Positions 34,175 to 42,641 of a DNA stretch of 59,358 nucleotides are shown here, in pieces. Within the stretch, counting starts at the first letter, position 1, and each line of letters begins with the position of its first letter. Position numbers and translations under genes: made by a program. Below the pieces are notes generated by a model that was given only the letters and a program-made list of their open reading frames with translations, did no database searches and was not told the origin of the DNA. The stretch comes from Selenomonas sp. Lineage in GTDB: Bacteria; Bacillota; Negativicutes; Selenomonadales; Selenomonadaceae. The stretch is from assembly GCA_022773585.1 (NCBI GenBank), contig JALEZZ010000074.1, positions 1-59,358 of the forward strand, written 5' to 3'.

Positions 34175-35224
34175 ATGAAGTTCAAGAAGTTGATGGCATC
34201 CCTTTTGGGCGCTGCCATGATTACGATGTCATTCGCCGGCTGCGGCGGCGGGGGACAGCAGGCGGCTACGAGCGGCAGCGGTTCGGGCGGCGATGACAAT
34301 ACGCTCGTCGTCTATTGCCCGCATCCTCTGGCGTTCATCAATCCGCTCGTCGAGGAGTTTGAAAAGGAAAGCGGCATCAAGGTCGATGTCGTGGCGGCTG
34401 GCACGGGCGAGCTCCTGAAGCGCGTCGAATCCGAGAAGGCTAATCCGCTCGGCGACATTTTCTGGGGCGGCTCGCTCTCGACGATGAAGCCGAAAGCCGA
34501 CCTCTTCGAGCCGTACAAGTCGGCGAATGAAGAGCATGTGCAGGCGGCGTTCAAGAACGAGGAAGGCTCGATGACGCGTTTTACGGACATCCCGAGCGTT
34601 ATCATGGTCAATACGGACCTCATCGGCGACATCAAGGTCGAAGGGTATGAAGACCTCTTGAATCCTGCACTCAAAGGCAAGATTGCGATGGCCGATCCGT
34701 CAAAGTCCTCTTCGTCGTATGAGCACCTCATCAACATGCTCTATGCGATGGGAAATGGCAACCCTGACCAGGGCTGGGACTACGTTGAGAAATTCTGCAA
34801 GAACCTCGATGGCAAGCTGCTCTCGGGTTCGTCGGCCGTCTATAAGGGCGTTGCCGATGGCGAGTACGTCGTCGGCTGCACGTTCGAGGAAGGCGGCGCG
34901 AAGTATGTCGCCGATGGCGCACCGGTCAGGCTCGTCTACATGAAGGAAGGCGTCATCTCGAAGCCGGACGGCATCTACATCATCAAGAACGCAAAGCACA
35001 TGGAGAACGCGAAGAAGTTCATCGACTTCATCACGAGCAAGGAAGCGCAGACGCTCATCACGCAGCAGCTTCATCGCCGCAGCGTCCGCGATGACGTGCC
35101 CGCACCGAAAGGTCTGCTCGAGAAGTCCGAAATCCATATCATCACGGATGACGAGACGGTCGTGAACCAGAACAAGAAGGCATGGCTCGACAAGTTCAAG
35201 GACATCTTTACGAGCGTGCAGTAA
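34175..35224 (+). CDS. ABC importer substrate-binding lipoprotein (AfuA/FbpA-like)
   Basis: 349 residues. Signal peptide with lipobox SFAGC (Cys near residue 21) and a Gly/Ser-rich linker. The mature part is a type II periplasmic-binding protein: TLVVYCPHPLAFINPLVEEF, GDIFWGGSLSTM, SVIMVNTDLI, and DPSKSSSSYEHLINM. The WGG motif and Ser-rich binding segment resemble AfuA of Actinobacillus, which binds sugar phosphates, more than iron-binding FbpA with its Tyr pair. I therefore favour an organophosphate ligand, as inference. GGGGG precedes the ATG. Confidence 0.85.
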   Translation: MKFKKLMASLLGAAMITMSFAGCGGGGQQAATSGSGSGGDDNTLVVYCPHPLAFINPLVEEFEKESGIKVDVVAAGTGELLKRVESEKANPLGDIFWGGSLSTMKPKADLFEPYKSANEEHVQAAFKNEEGSMTRFTDIPSVIMVNTDLIGDIKVEGYEDLLNPALKGKIAMADPSKSSSSYEHLINMLYAMGNGNPDQGWDYVEKFCKNLDGKLLSGSSAVYKGVADGEYVVGCTFEEGGAKYVADGAPVRLVYMKEGVISKPDGIYIIKNAKHMENAKKFIDFITSKEAQTLITQQLHRRSVRDDVPAPKGLLEKSEIHIITDDETVVNQNKKAWLDKFKDIFTSVQ

Positions 35225-35244
35225 AAAATCGAATCTTTGAAAGT

Positions 35245-35279
35245 ATCAGCAGGCGGCCGGCGCTGCCTGCTGATTTTTT
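35245..35279 (+). terminator. Terminator of the ABC importer operon
   Basis: ATCAGCAGGC pairs perfectly with GCCTGCTGAT, followed by a T-run. Confidence 0.92.
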
Positions 35280-35306
35280 GCGGTGGACCGATCCTTTTGG
35301 TATACT
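35278..35306 (+). promoter_or_regulatory. Promoter of the two-component system genes
   Basis: TTGCGG, 17 bases, TATACT with a TG at the extended -10 position. It begins in the T-run of the terminator just before it. Confidence 0.7.
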
Positions 35307-35329
35307 GAAGAAAGAGAGGAGGCAGGCGG

Positions 35330-36931
35330 ATGAAATCGACATCGTTCCAGCGCGAGGCGCAGAAGACGCTGATGCTCTATGCCTGCGGTCCAATCCTCGT
35401 TTTCCTGCTGCTTGGCGCGGTTTTTGCTGTGGCGAGCTGGCAGCATTACGTCGTGCAGCGCAGCAACGACGTGCGCATGGCGGCAGCCGGGCGGTTGGAA
35501 TCATGGATTGCTGGATACGAAGCAGCGACGGACTTGCCGGAAGACACGAATATCGCGTGGCTGCGGCAGGATGCGACGGTACGCGCCGCGCTCTCGGCGC
35601 AGCTCTACCATGCAGCAAATACGTCGCGGTCGGGGGCCTTGTTCTTCCTGCTCGATGACGAGCGGCAGATCGTGCTCGGGACATGGAAATATCTGCCGGC
35701 CCCGATTGGCGAGGCACCAGAAAATATGGGCTTGCTCGCGCGCCTGCAGCAGTCGGATGGCGCGCCAATCGCCGAGTGGGTCGAGGGCGTGAGCGCTCCG
35801 GAACTCGACCTCGCCATTGGTCGGAGCCTGCCGGGCGGCATGGTCTTCTTCCTGCTGCCCGGGAAATTCCTCATGCAGGAACTTTTTTCGCCGTATCTCG
35901 ACATCATCGTGACGGACGCGTATGACAATGTCGTGCTGGCGACGGGCGGCCGCTATCTCGAGCGCGGGGAAACGGCGCCGCGCAAATTGTCGCCGGAACT
36001 TCGAAGTGCCGACCGGACGATTGCAGAGCACGGCGGACAGCATTACTACGTCACACATGCGACGCTTTCCACGGGGTGGCGCGTCACGACGGTATTGCCT
36101 GTGACCGATCTTTTGACGCGATACGCCATCAGCATCGGGAGCTTCGTCCTCGTGCTGCTGCTCTTCCTGCCGATTCTCTGGCAGAGTGCGCGGCGCGAAG
36201 GAGATGCGCGCGCCCGTGCCGTGCAGGAAGCGGCGGCGCGAGCGACGGCCATCGCGGACATCCGCCGGTTCGAGAGCCAGTTCCAGCCGCATTTCCTCTT
36301 CAATACGCTTGAGAACATCAAGTATATGATCAAGCTCGAGCCGGACAAGGCGGCGCAGATGGTCATGGCGCTCTCGCGGCTCCTGCGATACAGCATCCAC
36401 GGACAGCAGCGCCTCGTCTCGTTTGCGGAAGACCTTTCGTATACGCATGGTTTTCTCGAGATCCAGAAAGCGCGTTTCGGACGGCGGTTCCAATATGAAG
36501 AAGAGATTCCTGAAGAGGCGCTCGATTGCGCCGTGCCGCGCCTGATCTTGCAGCCCATCATCGAGAATGCCATCAAGTATGGCGAAGCGGCCGATGGCAC
36601 AATCCGTGTAACTGTGCAGGCACAGAGGCGGCAGAGTTCCTCGGAGGACGTACTCATGCTGACCGTGCGCGATGACGGGCGTGGCATGGAGCCAGAGGAA
36701 AGCGAGCGCCTGCGCGACCTGCTCGCTCGCGCGGAAGACCCCGCGAACCATACGGGTCTCTACAACGTGCATCGTCGCCTGCAGCTGTTGTTCGGTGCAT
36801 TGTATGGCGTCCAGTTCCAAAGCGCGATAGGAAAAGGCACAATTGTTATACTCACTCTGCCGTGGCGGCACGCTCAAACTTCAGCCCCCCTCGTTGAGGG
36901 GGGACGGGCCGCGAAGCGGCGGGGGGAGTAG
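35330..36931 (+). CDS. Sensor histidine kinase, YesM/LytS-like
   Basis: 533 residues. Membrane helix at about residues 17-40, an extracytoplasmic sensor region of about 220 residues, a second helix near 262-285, then a His_kinase-type dimerisation domain with phospho-His in QFQPHFLFNTLENIKYM near residue 321. A HATPase domain follows with N-box IIENAIKYGE and G-box VRDDGRGMEP. There is no HAMP domain that I can see. The last residues (SAPLVEGGRAAKRRGE) and the stop come from a dispersed repeat. It is the partner of the response regulator downstream and probably senses the importer's ligand. Confidence 0.9.
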   Translation: MKSTSFQREAQKTLMLYACGPILVFLLLGAVFAVASWQHYVVQRSNDVRMAAAGRLESWIAGYEAATDLPEDTNIAWLRQDATVRAALSAQLYHAANTSRSGALFFLLDDERQIVLGTWKYLPAPIGEAPENMGLLARLQQSDGAPIAEWVEGVSAPELDLAIGRSLPGGMVFFLLPGKFLMQELFSPYLDIIVTDAYDNVVLATGGRYLERGETAPRKLSPELRSADRTIAEHGGQHYYVTHATLSTGWRVTTVLPVTDLLTRYAISIGSFVLVLLLFLPILWQSARREGDARARAVQEAAARATAIADIRRFESQFQPHFLFNTLENIKYMIKLEPDKAAQMVMALSRLLRYSIHGQQRLVSFAEDLSYTHGFLEIQKARFGRRFQYEEEIPEEALDCAVPRLILQPIIENAIKYGEAADGTIRVTVQAQRRQSSSEDVLMLTVRDDGRGMEPEESERLRDLLARAEDPANHTGLYNVHRRLQLLFGALYGVQFQSAIGKGTIVILTLPWRHAQTSAPLVEGGRAAKRRGE

Positions 36932-36973
36932 TAAGGTACGATAACCGACCAAATTTGAATGACGTGTCTAAAG
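36883..36973 (+). repeat. Dispersed palindromic repeat, copy 2 (subtype A)
   Basis: Hairpin CCCCCCTC-GTT-GAGGGGGG, second hairpin GCCGC-GAA-GCGGC, then GGGGGGAGTAGTAAGG and a tail ending GACGTGTCTAAAG. The first part is translated as the C-terminus of the histidine kinase. The tail lies between the kinase and regulator genes. Confidence 0.85.
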
Positions 36974-36995
36974 TACGGGAAGGGAGGCGGAACGA

Positions 36996-37766
36996 TTGCT
37001 CCGCATCGTGATTGCCGAGGATGAAGAAATGATCCGGCGCGGCCTTGTCGAGACCATTGACTGGGCGGCACTCGGTGCCGAAGTCGTCGGCGAAGCAGCG
37101 GATGGCATCGAAGCGCTCGAAGTATTGAGGGCGGAGCACCCTGACGCTGTCTTTGCCGACATCCGGATGCCGCGCCTTTCAGGACTTGATTTCGCTGAGA
37201 ACGTGCGTGCGGCTGGCGATGATACGCCCATCATCTTCCTGACGAGCTATGCAGATTTTTCGTATGCACAGCGGGCGGTACGTCTCGGCGCATTCGACTA
37301 TCTATTGAAGCCTGTGGATGAGGTGGAGCTTGCGCGCGTGCTCGGCGCGCTCGCCAAGCGGCAGGAGGCGAAGAGCGGGGAAGATGCATCCAGGCTTCCA
37401 GTGCTTGTGGACTGGTCGCTCGACGATGCTGATGGCAATCCCTATGTGTCTGATGTGCTCGCGGCCGTCCAGACGCGCTACCGCGAACGTCTCAGCATCG
37501 AAGAGCTTGCAGACGCCGAGGGCGTTTCCGCCAGCTATCTGTCGCGCAAGCTCAAGGAGGCGACGGGCCATACGTTTGTCAGCCTGCTCGCGCGTACGCG
37601 CGTACAGGCGAGCCTGCCGCTGTTGCAGGCCAGGCGGCTGCGCGTTTATGAAGTGGCCGAGGCGACGGGCTTTGGCGATTACAAGAACTTCAGCCAGGTC
37701 TTCAAGAAATACTTGCAGGTGTCTCCGCGTGCTTGGTGCGCGGCGGCAGGAGAGGAGAACTCATGA
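36996..37766 (+). CDS. Response regulator with AraC-type DNA-binding domain (YesN-like)
   Basis: 256 residues. Receiver domain with acidic pocket IAEDEE at the N-terminus, phospho-Asp in FADIRMPRLSGLD near residue 54, FLTSYADFSYA and the LLKPVD Lys. The C-terminal AraC HTH pair begins near residue 155: LSIEELADAEGVSASYLSRK and VYEVAEATGFGDYKNFSQVF. TTG start after GGGAGGCGG. It is encoded with its kinase, next to the ABC importer and a HAD phosphatase, whose genes it may control. Confidence 0.9.
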   Translation: MLRIVIAEDEEMIRRGLVETIDWAALGAEVVGEAADGIEALEVLRAEHPDAVFADIRMPRLSGLDFAENVRAAGDDTPIIFLTSYADFSYAQRAVRLGAFDYLLKPVDEVELARVLGALAKRQEAKSGEDASRLPVLVDWSLDDADGNPYVSDVLAAVQTRYRERLSIEELADAEGVSASYLSRKLKEATGHTFVSLLARTRVQASLPLLQARRLRVYEVAEATGFGDYKNFSQVFKKYLQVSPRAWCAAAGEENS

Positions 37767-38608
37767 CAAAAACATTCGAACATACCATTCTTCTGAGCGA
37801 CCTCGATGGGACGCTGATTCCGCGCGGCGGGCGCGTTTCGGAGGGAAACCGCGCGGCCATCGAGCGCTTCGTCCGTGGCGGCGGCCGCTTCGGCGTGGCG
37901 ACGGGGCGGACGCCCGAGGCGGCTGGCGGCTATATCAGCGGCCTGTCCATCAGCGCGCCGAGCGTCTTCTTCAATGGTGCGATGCTCTATGACTGGACGG
38001 AAAAGCGCGTACTCGCCGAGCGGCCGCTGCCGGGCGGCGAAGCATGGCCGCAGTTTGCCGCGCGCTGCCTTGCAGAGTTTCCTGAGGCCTGCATCGAGGT
38101 CTACACGGTGACGGACTGCAACATCGTGAGCAACCCGAAAAATGACGATCCGCGCCTGCCGCATGAGTACTATCGCTATCGCCATGTCGCGCTTGAAGAA
38201 GTGTCAGACATTGCGAAGACGCCGTGGCTGAAGTTCTTCGTGCGCGATACGCCGGAGCATCTGCGGCAGCTCGAACGCGAGGCGGCAGCGGCAGGCATCC
38301 CGAAGCTCGCGCATGGATTCTATTCGGAAGTCGAGTATTATGAATTTGTCGCGCAGGGCACGTCGAAGGGCGCGATGCTCGAAGTCATCCGCACGCTGCC
38401 AGAATATCAGGGCTGGCGTATCATCGCGCTCGGCGATGAACGCAACGATGTCGAGATGCTGCGGAATGCTGACATCGGCGTCTGCGCGGGCGGCGCGCGC
38501 GAAGAAGTCCGCGCAGCAGCAGACGTTGTCGGCTGTCCTGTCGAGGAGAATCTCGTTGCCTGGGTGCTCGATCATGTCCTCGCAGATGAGGCTGTTGCAC
38601 GACATTGA
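37763..38608 (+). CDS. Cof-type HAD phosphatase
   Basis: 281 residues, HAD superfamily with a type II cap. Motif I LLSDLDGTLIPR carries the nucleophile DxD near residue 12, followed by ATGRTPEAAGGY, the Lys in KGAMLEVI, and motif IV LGDERNDVEML near residue 232. Cof-type HAD enzymes dephosphorylate sugar phosphates and related metabolites. The start overlaps the response regulator stop, with AGGAGA upstream. Cotranscription with the two-component system supports a role on the imported compound. Confidence 0.9.
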   Translation: MTKTFEHTILLSDLDGTLIPRGGRVSEGNRAAIERFVRGGGRFGVATGRTPEAAGGYISGLSISAPSVFFNGAMLYDWTEKRVLAERPLPGGEAWPQFAARCLAEFPEACIEVYTVTDCNIVSNPKNDDPRLPHEYYRYRHVALEEVSDIAKTPWLKFFVRDTPEHLRQLEREAAAAGIPKLAHGFYSEVEYYEFVAQGTSKGAMLEVIRTLPEYQGWRIIALGDERNDVEMLRNADIGVCAGGAREEVRAAADVVGCPVEENLVAWVLDHVLADEAVARH

Positions 38609-38642
38609 CGTTCTTTTCGTGAAATTGGTGCCCCTCCTCTCG

Positions 38643-38671
38643 TTGACAATAACTGAGATGCATGATAGCAT
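38643..38671 (+). promoter_or_regulatory. Promoter of the GntP-family gene
   Basis: TTGACA, 17 bases, TAGCAT, 45 bases before the gene. Confidence 0.7.
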
Positions 38672-38715
38672 AAGATACGTTATTTCGTGTTTTTTGAGAG
38701 GAGCGGTTTCATCGG

Positions 38716-40131
38716 ATGGAGGCTTTCTGTATCGCTGTGGCCCTCGTCGGCCTGATGTATTTTGCGTATCGAGGGTGGTCAATCATCCTGATTGCGCCAC
38801 TTTTTGCGGGCATTGCAGCGCTCGCGAGCACGTTCGGCGTGCTGCCGACGTACACGGAGCTCTACATGACGCGCATGGCAGAATACGTCAAAACGTATTA
38901 TCCAGTCTTCTTGTTCGGTGCGGTTTTCGCGCGGTTGATGGAAAAAGGCGGCCTTGCGGCAGCGGTCGCAGGCAAGATTGTCGAAGTGCTCGGTGAGAAG
39001 CGAGCCGTGCTCGCCGTACTCCTGGGCTGCGGCGCACTGACGTACGGCGGCCTGTCCGTCTTCGTCGTCGCATTCGTCATGTATCCGTTCGGCGCCTATG
39101 TGTTCCGGCGGGCGGACATCCCGAAGCGGCTGCTGCCAGCGGCGCTTTGGATGGGCATTTTCTCGTTCGCGATGGTTTCGCTGCCGGGCACGCCTCAAAT
39201 TCAGAACATTATCCCTTCGTCGTATTTCCAGACATCGACATGGGCCGGGCCGGGCATCGGCATCTTCGCTTCCATCTTGTTCCTCGCCATCGGCTGGGGC
39301 TGGGTCAGCTTCCGCGCGAAGCGCCTGCAGGCCGCGGGCGAGGGCTATGGCACCCATACGGAAGGGCGCAAGCGCCGCGAGCCGAAAATCAAGATTCCAT
39401 GGTACTGGGCGGCGTTCCCGCTGCTCATGGTCATCGTCATCAATGTCGTGCTCTCGAATCCGTTCCATTGGGCATGGGGCTATCATTGGAGCGAGGACGC
39501 GCTCGCAGTCTTTGCGCCGCTGCACCTGACCCTCCTTGCGGAAAAGGTGGGCAAGGTCTCGGCCATCTGGTCCATCAGCGTCGCACTCATCGTGAGCTCG
39601 GTCGCGGCGGCCTGGATCGGGCGCAAGCGCTTCATCGTCATGGACGGCTTCCTCGCGCCCATCAACTACGGTGCACTCTCGTCGGCGGCTGCTGCGCTCA
39701 ACGTCGCATCGGGCTATGCGTTCGGCTGCGTGCTGACGACGCTGCCGGGCTTCGCACCTGTGACGGAAGGGCTCATCGGCCTCGCGCAGTCGTTCGGCCC
39801 GCTCGTCTCGGCGGTCGTGACGACGAACATCATGTGCGGCATCACGGGCTCGGCCTCGGGCGGCCTGACCATCGCGCTCTCGGCGCTCGGTGACCAGTGG
39901 ATGCAGATGGCGCTCGCGCAGGGCATTCCTCTGGAGGCGTTGCACCGCATCGTCGCCATCGCTTCGGTCGGTGTCGATCCCGTGCCGCACTGCGGTGCGC
40001 TCGTGACGCTCCTGGCCATCTGCGGCCTCACGCACAGCGATTCGTATGGCGACATCGCCATCTGTATGGCGCTCAAATTCCTTGTGCCATATCTCTGCGT
40101 CATCTTCTTCCTGTTGACAGGCATCTGCTGA
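38716..40131 (+). CDS. GntP-family permease
   Basis: Membrane symporter of 471 residues with about twelve to fourteen hydrophobic segments. The layout and motifs (GVLPTYTELYMTRM, TYGGLSVFVVAFVMYPF, SLPGTPQIQNIIPSSYF, GITGSASGGLTIALSALG, GVDPVPHCGALVTLLAICG) fit the gluconate:H+ symporter family, whose members carry gluconate, other aldonates or short hydroxy acids. Substrate is unknown. It follows the phosphatase but has its own promoter. GAGAGGAG precedes the start. Confidence 0.85.
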   Translation: MEAFCIAVALVGLMYFAYRGWSIILIAPLFAGIAALASTFGVLPTYTELYMTRMAEYVKTYYPVFLFGAVFARLMEKGGLAAAVAGKIVEVLGEKRAVLAVLLGCGALTYGGLSVFVVAFVMYPFGAYVFRRADIPKRLLPAALWMGIFSFAMVSLPGTPQIQNIIPSSYFQTSTWAGPGIGIFASILFLAIGWGWVSFRAKRLQAAGEGYGTHTEGRKRREPKIKIPWYWAAFPLLMVIVINVVLSNPFHWAWGYHWSEDALAVFAPLHLTLLAEKVGKVSAIWSISVALIVSSVAAAWIGRKRFIVMDGFLAPINYGALSSAAAALNVASGYAFGCVLTTLPGFAPVTEGLIGLAQSFGPLVSAVVTTNIMCGITGSASGGLTIALSALGDQWMQMALAQGIPLEALHRIVAIASVGVDPVPHCGALVTLLAICGLTHSDSYGDIAICMALKFLVPYLCVIFFLLTGIC

Positions 40132-40142
40132 AGATGTAAACT
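40114..40142 (+). promoter_or_regulatory. Promoter of the DMT transporter gene
   Basis: TTGACA, 17 bases, TAAACT. The -35 box lies inside the last codons of the GntP gene. Confidence 0.75.
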
Positions 40143-40188
40143 AGTAAAGCGTATATTTTTACAACTTCATATTTCTAGGAGGGATTAT

Positions 40189-41133
40189 TTGTCTCGGCAA
40201 CTTCGTGGTAATCTCTATCTTCTCGGTGCAGCCTTTCTCTGGGGAACGACATTTGTCGCCCAGATGACAGGTATGGACGAGTTGGGTCCCTACAGTTATT
40301 CGTTCGGACGCTATCTGATCGGCCTTGTTTCTGCACTGGTGATATGGATAGCCTTCCGCGGGCAGCGCGCGCGGGCGAAAGCTGCAGGGACGTATCAGCC
40401 GGGCTGGAAGGCCGGTCTCGGCGCAGGCTCCTTCATGCTCGTCGGCTCGCTTCTGCAGCAGGTTGGCATGACGGGCACGACGGCGGGCAAGGCGGCGTTC
40501 ATCACATCACTCTACATCGTGATTGTGCCGATTGGCGCCGTGCTGCTCGGACGTCATATCCGAAAGGAAAACTGGGCGGGCGCGGCCGTCGCGCTCGTCG
40601 GTCTCTACCTGCTGTCGCTGAACGGGAGCTTCGAGCTCTCGTTCGGTGATTCGCTCGAGCTTGCGGGCTCGTTCTTCTGGGCAGGCCAGATTCTCTTCAT
40701 CGACCGCTTTGCTTCGCGCGTCGATGCCATCGAGCTTTCCGTCGCACAGATTTTCGTCTGCATGATGGGCAGTCTCATTCTGATGGGTATCTTCGAGGCG
40801 CCGACGATGATGGCGTTTGCTGACAGTTGGTTTGCCATCATCTACGGCGGCGTCATGTCGGCAGGCGTTGCGTTCACGCTCCAGATTTTCGGCCAGAAAT
40901 ACGCCGACCCGGGTCCAGCTGCTATCCTCATGAGTTTCGAAGCCGTCTTCGGCGCGCTCTCCGGATGCCTGCTCCTCGGCGAAGTGCTCTCGGCCCGCGA
41001 AATCACAGGCTGCGTCCTGATGCTCGCCGGCGCGCTCGTGACGCAGGCTGCGCAATTCCGACATCGTTCCATTCCTGTTCAGCCCCCTTCTCAGAGGGGG
41101 GAGGGCCCGAAGGGCGGGGGGAGTCCCTTGTAA
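40189..41133 (+). CDS. EamA/DMT-family transporter
   Basis: Drug/metabolite transporter of 314 residues with ten membrane helices in two EamA repeats. Family marks: NLYLLGAAFLWGTTFVAQ at the N-terminus, ending of repeat one near residue 140, and PAAILMSFEAVFGALSGCLLLGE near residue 243. TTG start after AGGAGGG. The final 24 residues (from about PVQPPSQRGEGPKGGGSPL) and the stop are encoded by a dispersed repeat and are absent from ordinary DMT proteins. Substrate is unknown. Confidence 0.88.
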   Translation: MSRQLRGNLYLLGAAFLWGTTFVAQMTGMDELGPYSYSFGRYLIGLVSALVIWIAFRGQRARAKAAGTYQPGWKAGLGAGSFMLVGSLLQQVGMTGTTAGKAAFITSLYIVIVPIGAVLLGRHIRKENWAGAAVALVGLYLLSLNGSFELSFGDSLELAGSFFWAGQILFIDRFASRVDAIELSVAQIFVCMMGSLILMGIFEAPTMMAFADSWFAIIYGGVMSAGVAFTLQIFGQKYADPGPAAILMSFEAVFGALSGCLLLGEVLSAREITGCVLMLAGALVTQAAQFRHRSIPVQPPSQRGEGPKGGGSPL

Positions 41134-41172
41134 GACATTTGAGAAGTGCGTATGCCCTTCCGCGGGTGCGAG
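41081..41172 (+). repeat. Dispersed palindromic repeat, copy 3 (subtype B)
   Basis: Hairpin CCCCCTTCTCAGAGGGGG, second hairpin GCCC-GAA-GGGC, then GGGGGGAGTCCCTTGTA and a tail ending CCGCGGGTGCGAG. It encodes the last residues and the stop of the DMT transporter. Confidence 0.85.
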
Positions 41173-41176
41173 TGTG

Positions 41177-41205
41177 TTGACTTTCGTTCATACCAGGTGT
41201 ATACT
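41177..41205 (+). promoter_or_regulatory. Promoter of a short transcription unit
   Basis: TTGACT, 17 bases, TATACT. It is followed within 160 bases by a strong terminator, which frames a very small unit. Confidence 0.8.
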
Positions 41206-41239
41206 TTTCTTATCTTCAAATCAAAGGAAGTGGAACGGC

Positions 41240-41299
41240 GTGAAGCTCGATACGATGAAGATTCTCTTGGCCTGCCTGGCCGTCGTGCTTTTCAGCTGA
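41240..41299 (+). CDS. Putative 19-residue hydrophobic peptide
   Basis: GTG start with AAAGGAAG 9 bases upstream; reads MKLDTMKILLACLAVVLFS. It has two Lys then a run of hydrophobic residues with one Cys, like a bare signal or membrane peptide. A hairpin CGTGCTT/AAGCACG overlaps its stop codon. It is alone between its own promoter and terminator. It may be a membrane peptide, a leader peptide for the FtsZ-like gene downstream, or an incidental frame in a small RNA. An internal ATG would give 14 residues. Confidence 0.4.
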   Translation: MKLDTMKILLACLAVVLFS

Positions 41300-41323
41300 A
41301 GCACGTTTTATGAAGGAATAACG

Positions 41324-41367
41324 AATGGCAAATAGGACGAAGATGTTCTGTTTGCCATTATTTTTTT
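41324..41367 (+). terminator. Terminator of the short unit, before the FtsZ-like gene
   Basis: AATGGCAAA pairs with TTTGCCATT around an 18-base loop, then A and seven T. Confidence 0.88.
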
Positions 41368-41444
41368 GGATGGGTGGCAGGATTTCCCATTTTCGTGTAG
41401 AATAGTGTAGAAGATTTGTGACGGACAGAGAGGGGCTTGATTTT

Positions 41445-42641
41445 ATGATGGCAGATGATACGGCGCTCAAGCGGGCGCGCGTAACAATCAAGGTGATTGG
41501 CGTCGGCGGCGGCGGCAACCACGTCCTTGCGCGCATGGCGCAGAGCGATTTCATCCATGCGCAGAACATTGAGGACATCGAGCTCATTGGAATCAATACG
41601 GAAGCGGCACAGCTCGCCCTGCTGGAAAACATGGGCATCACGTGCCTGCAGATCGGCGAGCAGCTCACGCAGGGACGCGGCACGGGCGGCAATGCGGCTG
41701 TGGGCGAAGCGGCCGCCAAGGCAGACGAAGCGAAAATCAAGAACGCCATCACGGGCGCGGACATCGTCTTCATCACGGGCAGCCTCGGCGGCGGCACGGG
41801 CACGGGCGCTGTCCCGACGGTCGCGGAGGTCGCGAAGGATCTCGGCATCCTGACGGTCGGCGTCGTGACGCTGCCGTTCGCGTTCGAGGGTTCGCGCAAG
41901 ACGCGGCTTGCCCAGCAGAGCATCACGGCGATGCAGGGCTACATGGACGCACTCCTCGCCATCCACAACGACAACCTCATGAAGATGCCGGAGAACCGCA
42001 AAATCACGCTCGTCGATGCGTTCAAGGTCGCGGATTCCGTACTCGAGCAGGCCATCCGCTGCATCGCGGAACTGATTCTCAAAACGGGCGTCATCAACGT
42101 CGATTTCGCGGATGTCACGACGATTTTCACGCAGAGCGAGAGCAGCGACGCGTTGCTCGGCATCGGCCTCGCCGATGATGCGGCCACGGCCGTCGCAGCC
42201 GCCGCCAAGAGCCCGCTGCTCGACAAGTCGCTCAAGGGGGCGCGCGGCGTCATCCTGAACCTCACGGGCGACGAAAACATGAGCCTCTACGACGTGGACA
42301 ATGCGACGAAGTTCATCTGCGAGCAGACAGATCCGAATGTCAACATCATCCTCGGCACCGTCATCGACGAAGATATGAAGGGCAAGGTGCAGGCGACGAT
42401 TATCGCGACGGATTTTGCGGGCAGTACGGCCATCAAGGCACCGAAGCTTGACGTGCCGCAGTCAAAGCTCCAGAAGCCGAAAGGCATCGAGCTTTCGACG
42501 CCGTCGTTCATGCAGCAGCCGAAAGCTCCGCAGGCACCGCATGCGCCTGAGCCGCCCCAGCCGCCGAAACAGGAAAAAAACGCCGGTGCATTCGCCATCC
42601 CTGCGTTCCGCCTTACGCCGAACCCAGAGGAAAAGAAATGA
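41445..42641 (+). CDS. Divergent FtsZ / FtsZ-like GTPase
   Basis: 398 residues of the tubulin/FtsZ family. GTP-binding N-terminus IKVIGVGGGGNHVLARM, the signature FITGSLGGGTGTGAVPTVAE near residue 105 (canonical FtsZ has AGMGGGTGTGAAP), and the T7 loop VINVDFADVTTIF near residue 222, so the catalytic NxDxxD is kept. A linker rich in Pro/Gln follows. The C-terminal FAIPAFRL resembles the FtsZ tail peptide that binds FtsA and ZipA. It lies outside any division-wall cluster, next to tcdA. It could be the only FtsZ or a second paralog; I favour a paralog because of its signature changes. Confidence 0.8.
   Translation: MMADDTALKRARVTIKVIGVGGGGNHVLARMAQSDFIHAQNIEDIELIGINTEAAQLALLENMGITCLQIGEQLTQGRGTGGNAAVGEAAAKADEAKIKNAITGADIVFITGSLGGGTGTGAVPTVAEVAKDLGILTVGVVTLPFAFEGSRKTRLAQQSITAMQGYMDALLAIHNDNLMKMPENRKITLVDAFKVADSVLEQAIRCIAELILKTGVINVDFADVTTIFTQSESSDALLGIGLADDAATAVAAAAKSPLLDKSLKGARGVILNLTGDENMSLYDVDNATKFICEQTDPNVNIILGTVIDEDMKGKVQATIIATDFAGSTAIKAPKLDVPQSKLQKPKGIELSTPSFMQQPKAPQAPHAPEPPQPPKQEKNAGAFAIPAFRLTPNPEEKK

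Noticed and set aside
31364..35224. Firm annotation as a ferric-iron (FbpABC) importer
   Set aside because: The family is close, but the binding protein lacks the clear Tyr pair I would expect and neighbours suggest a phosphorylated compound; left as AfuABC/FbpABC-like.
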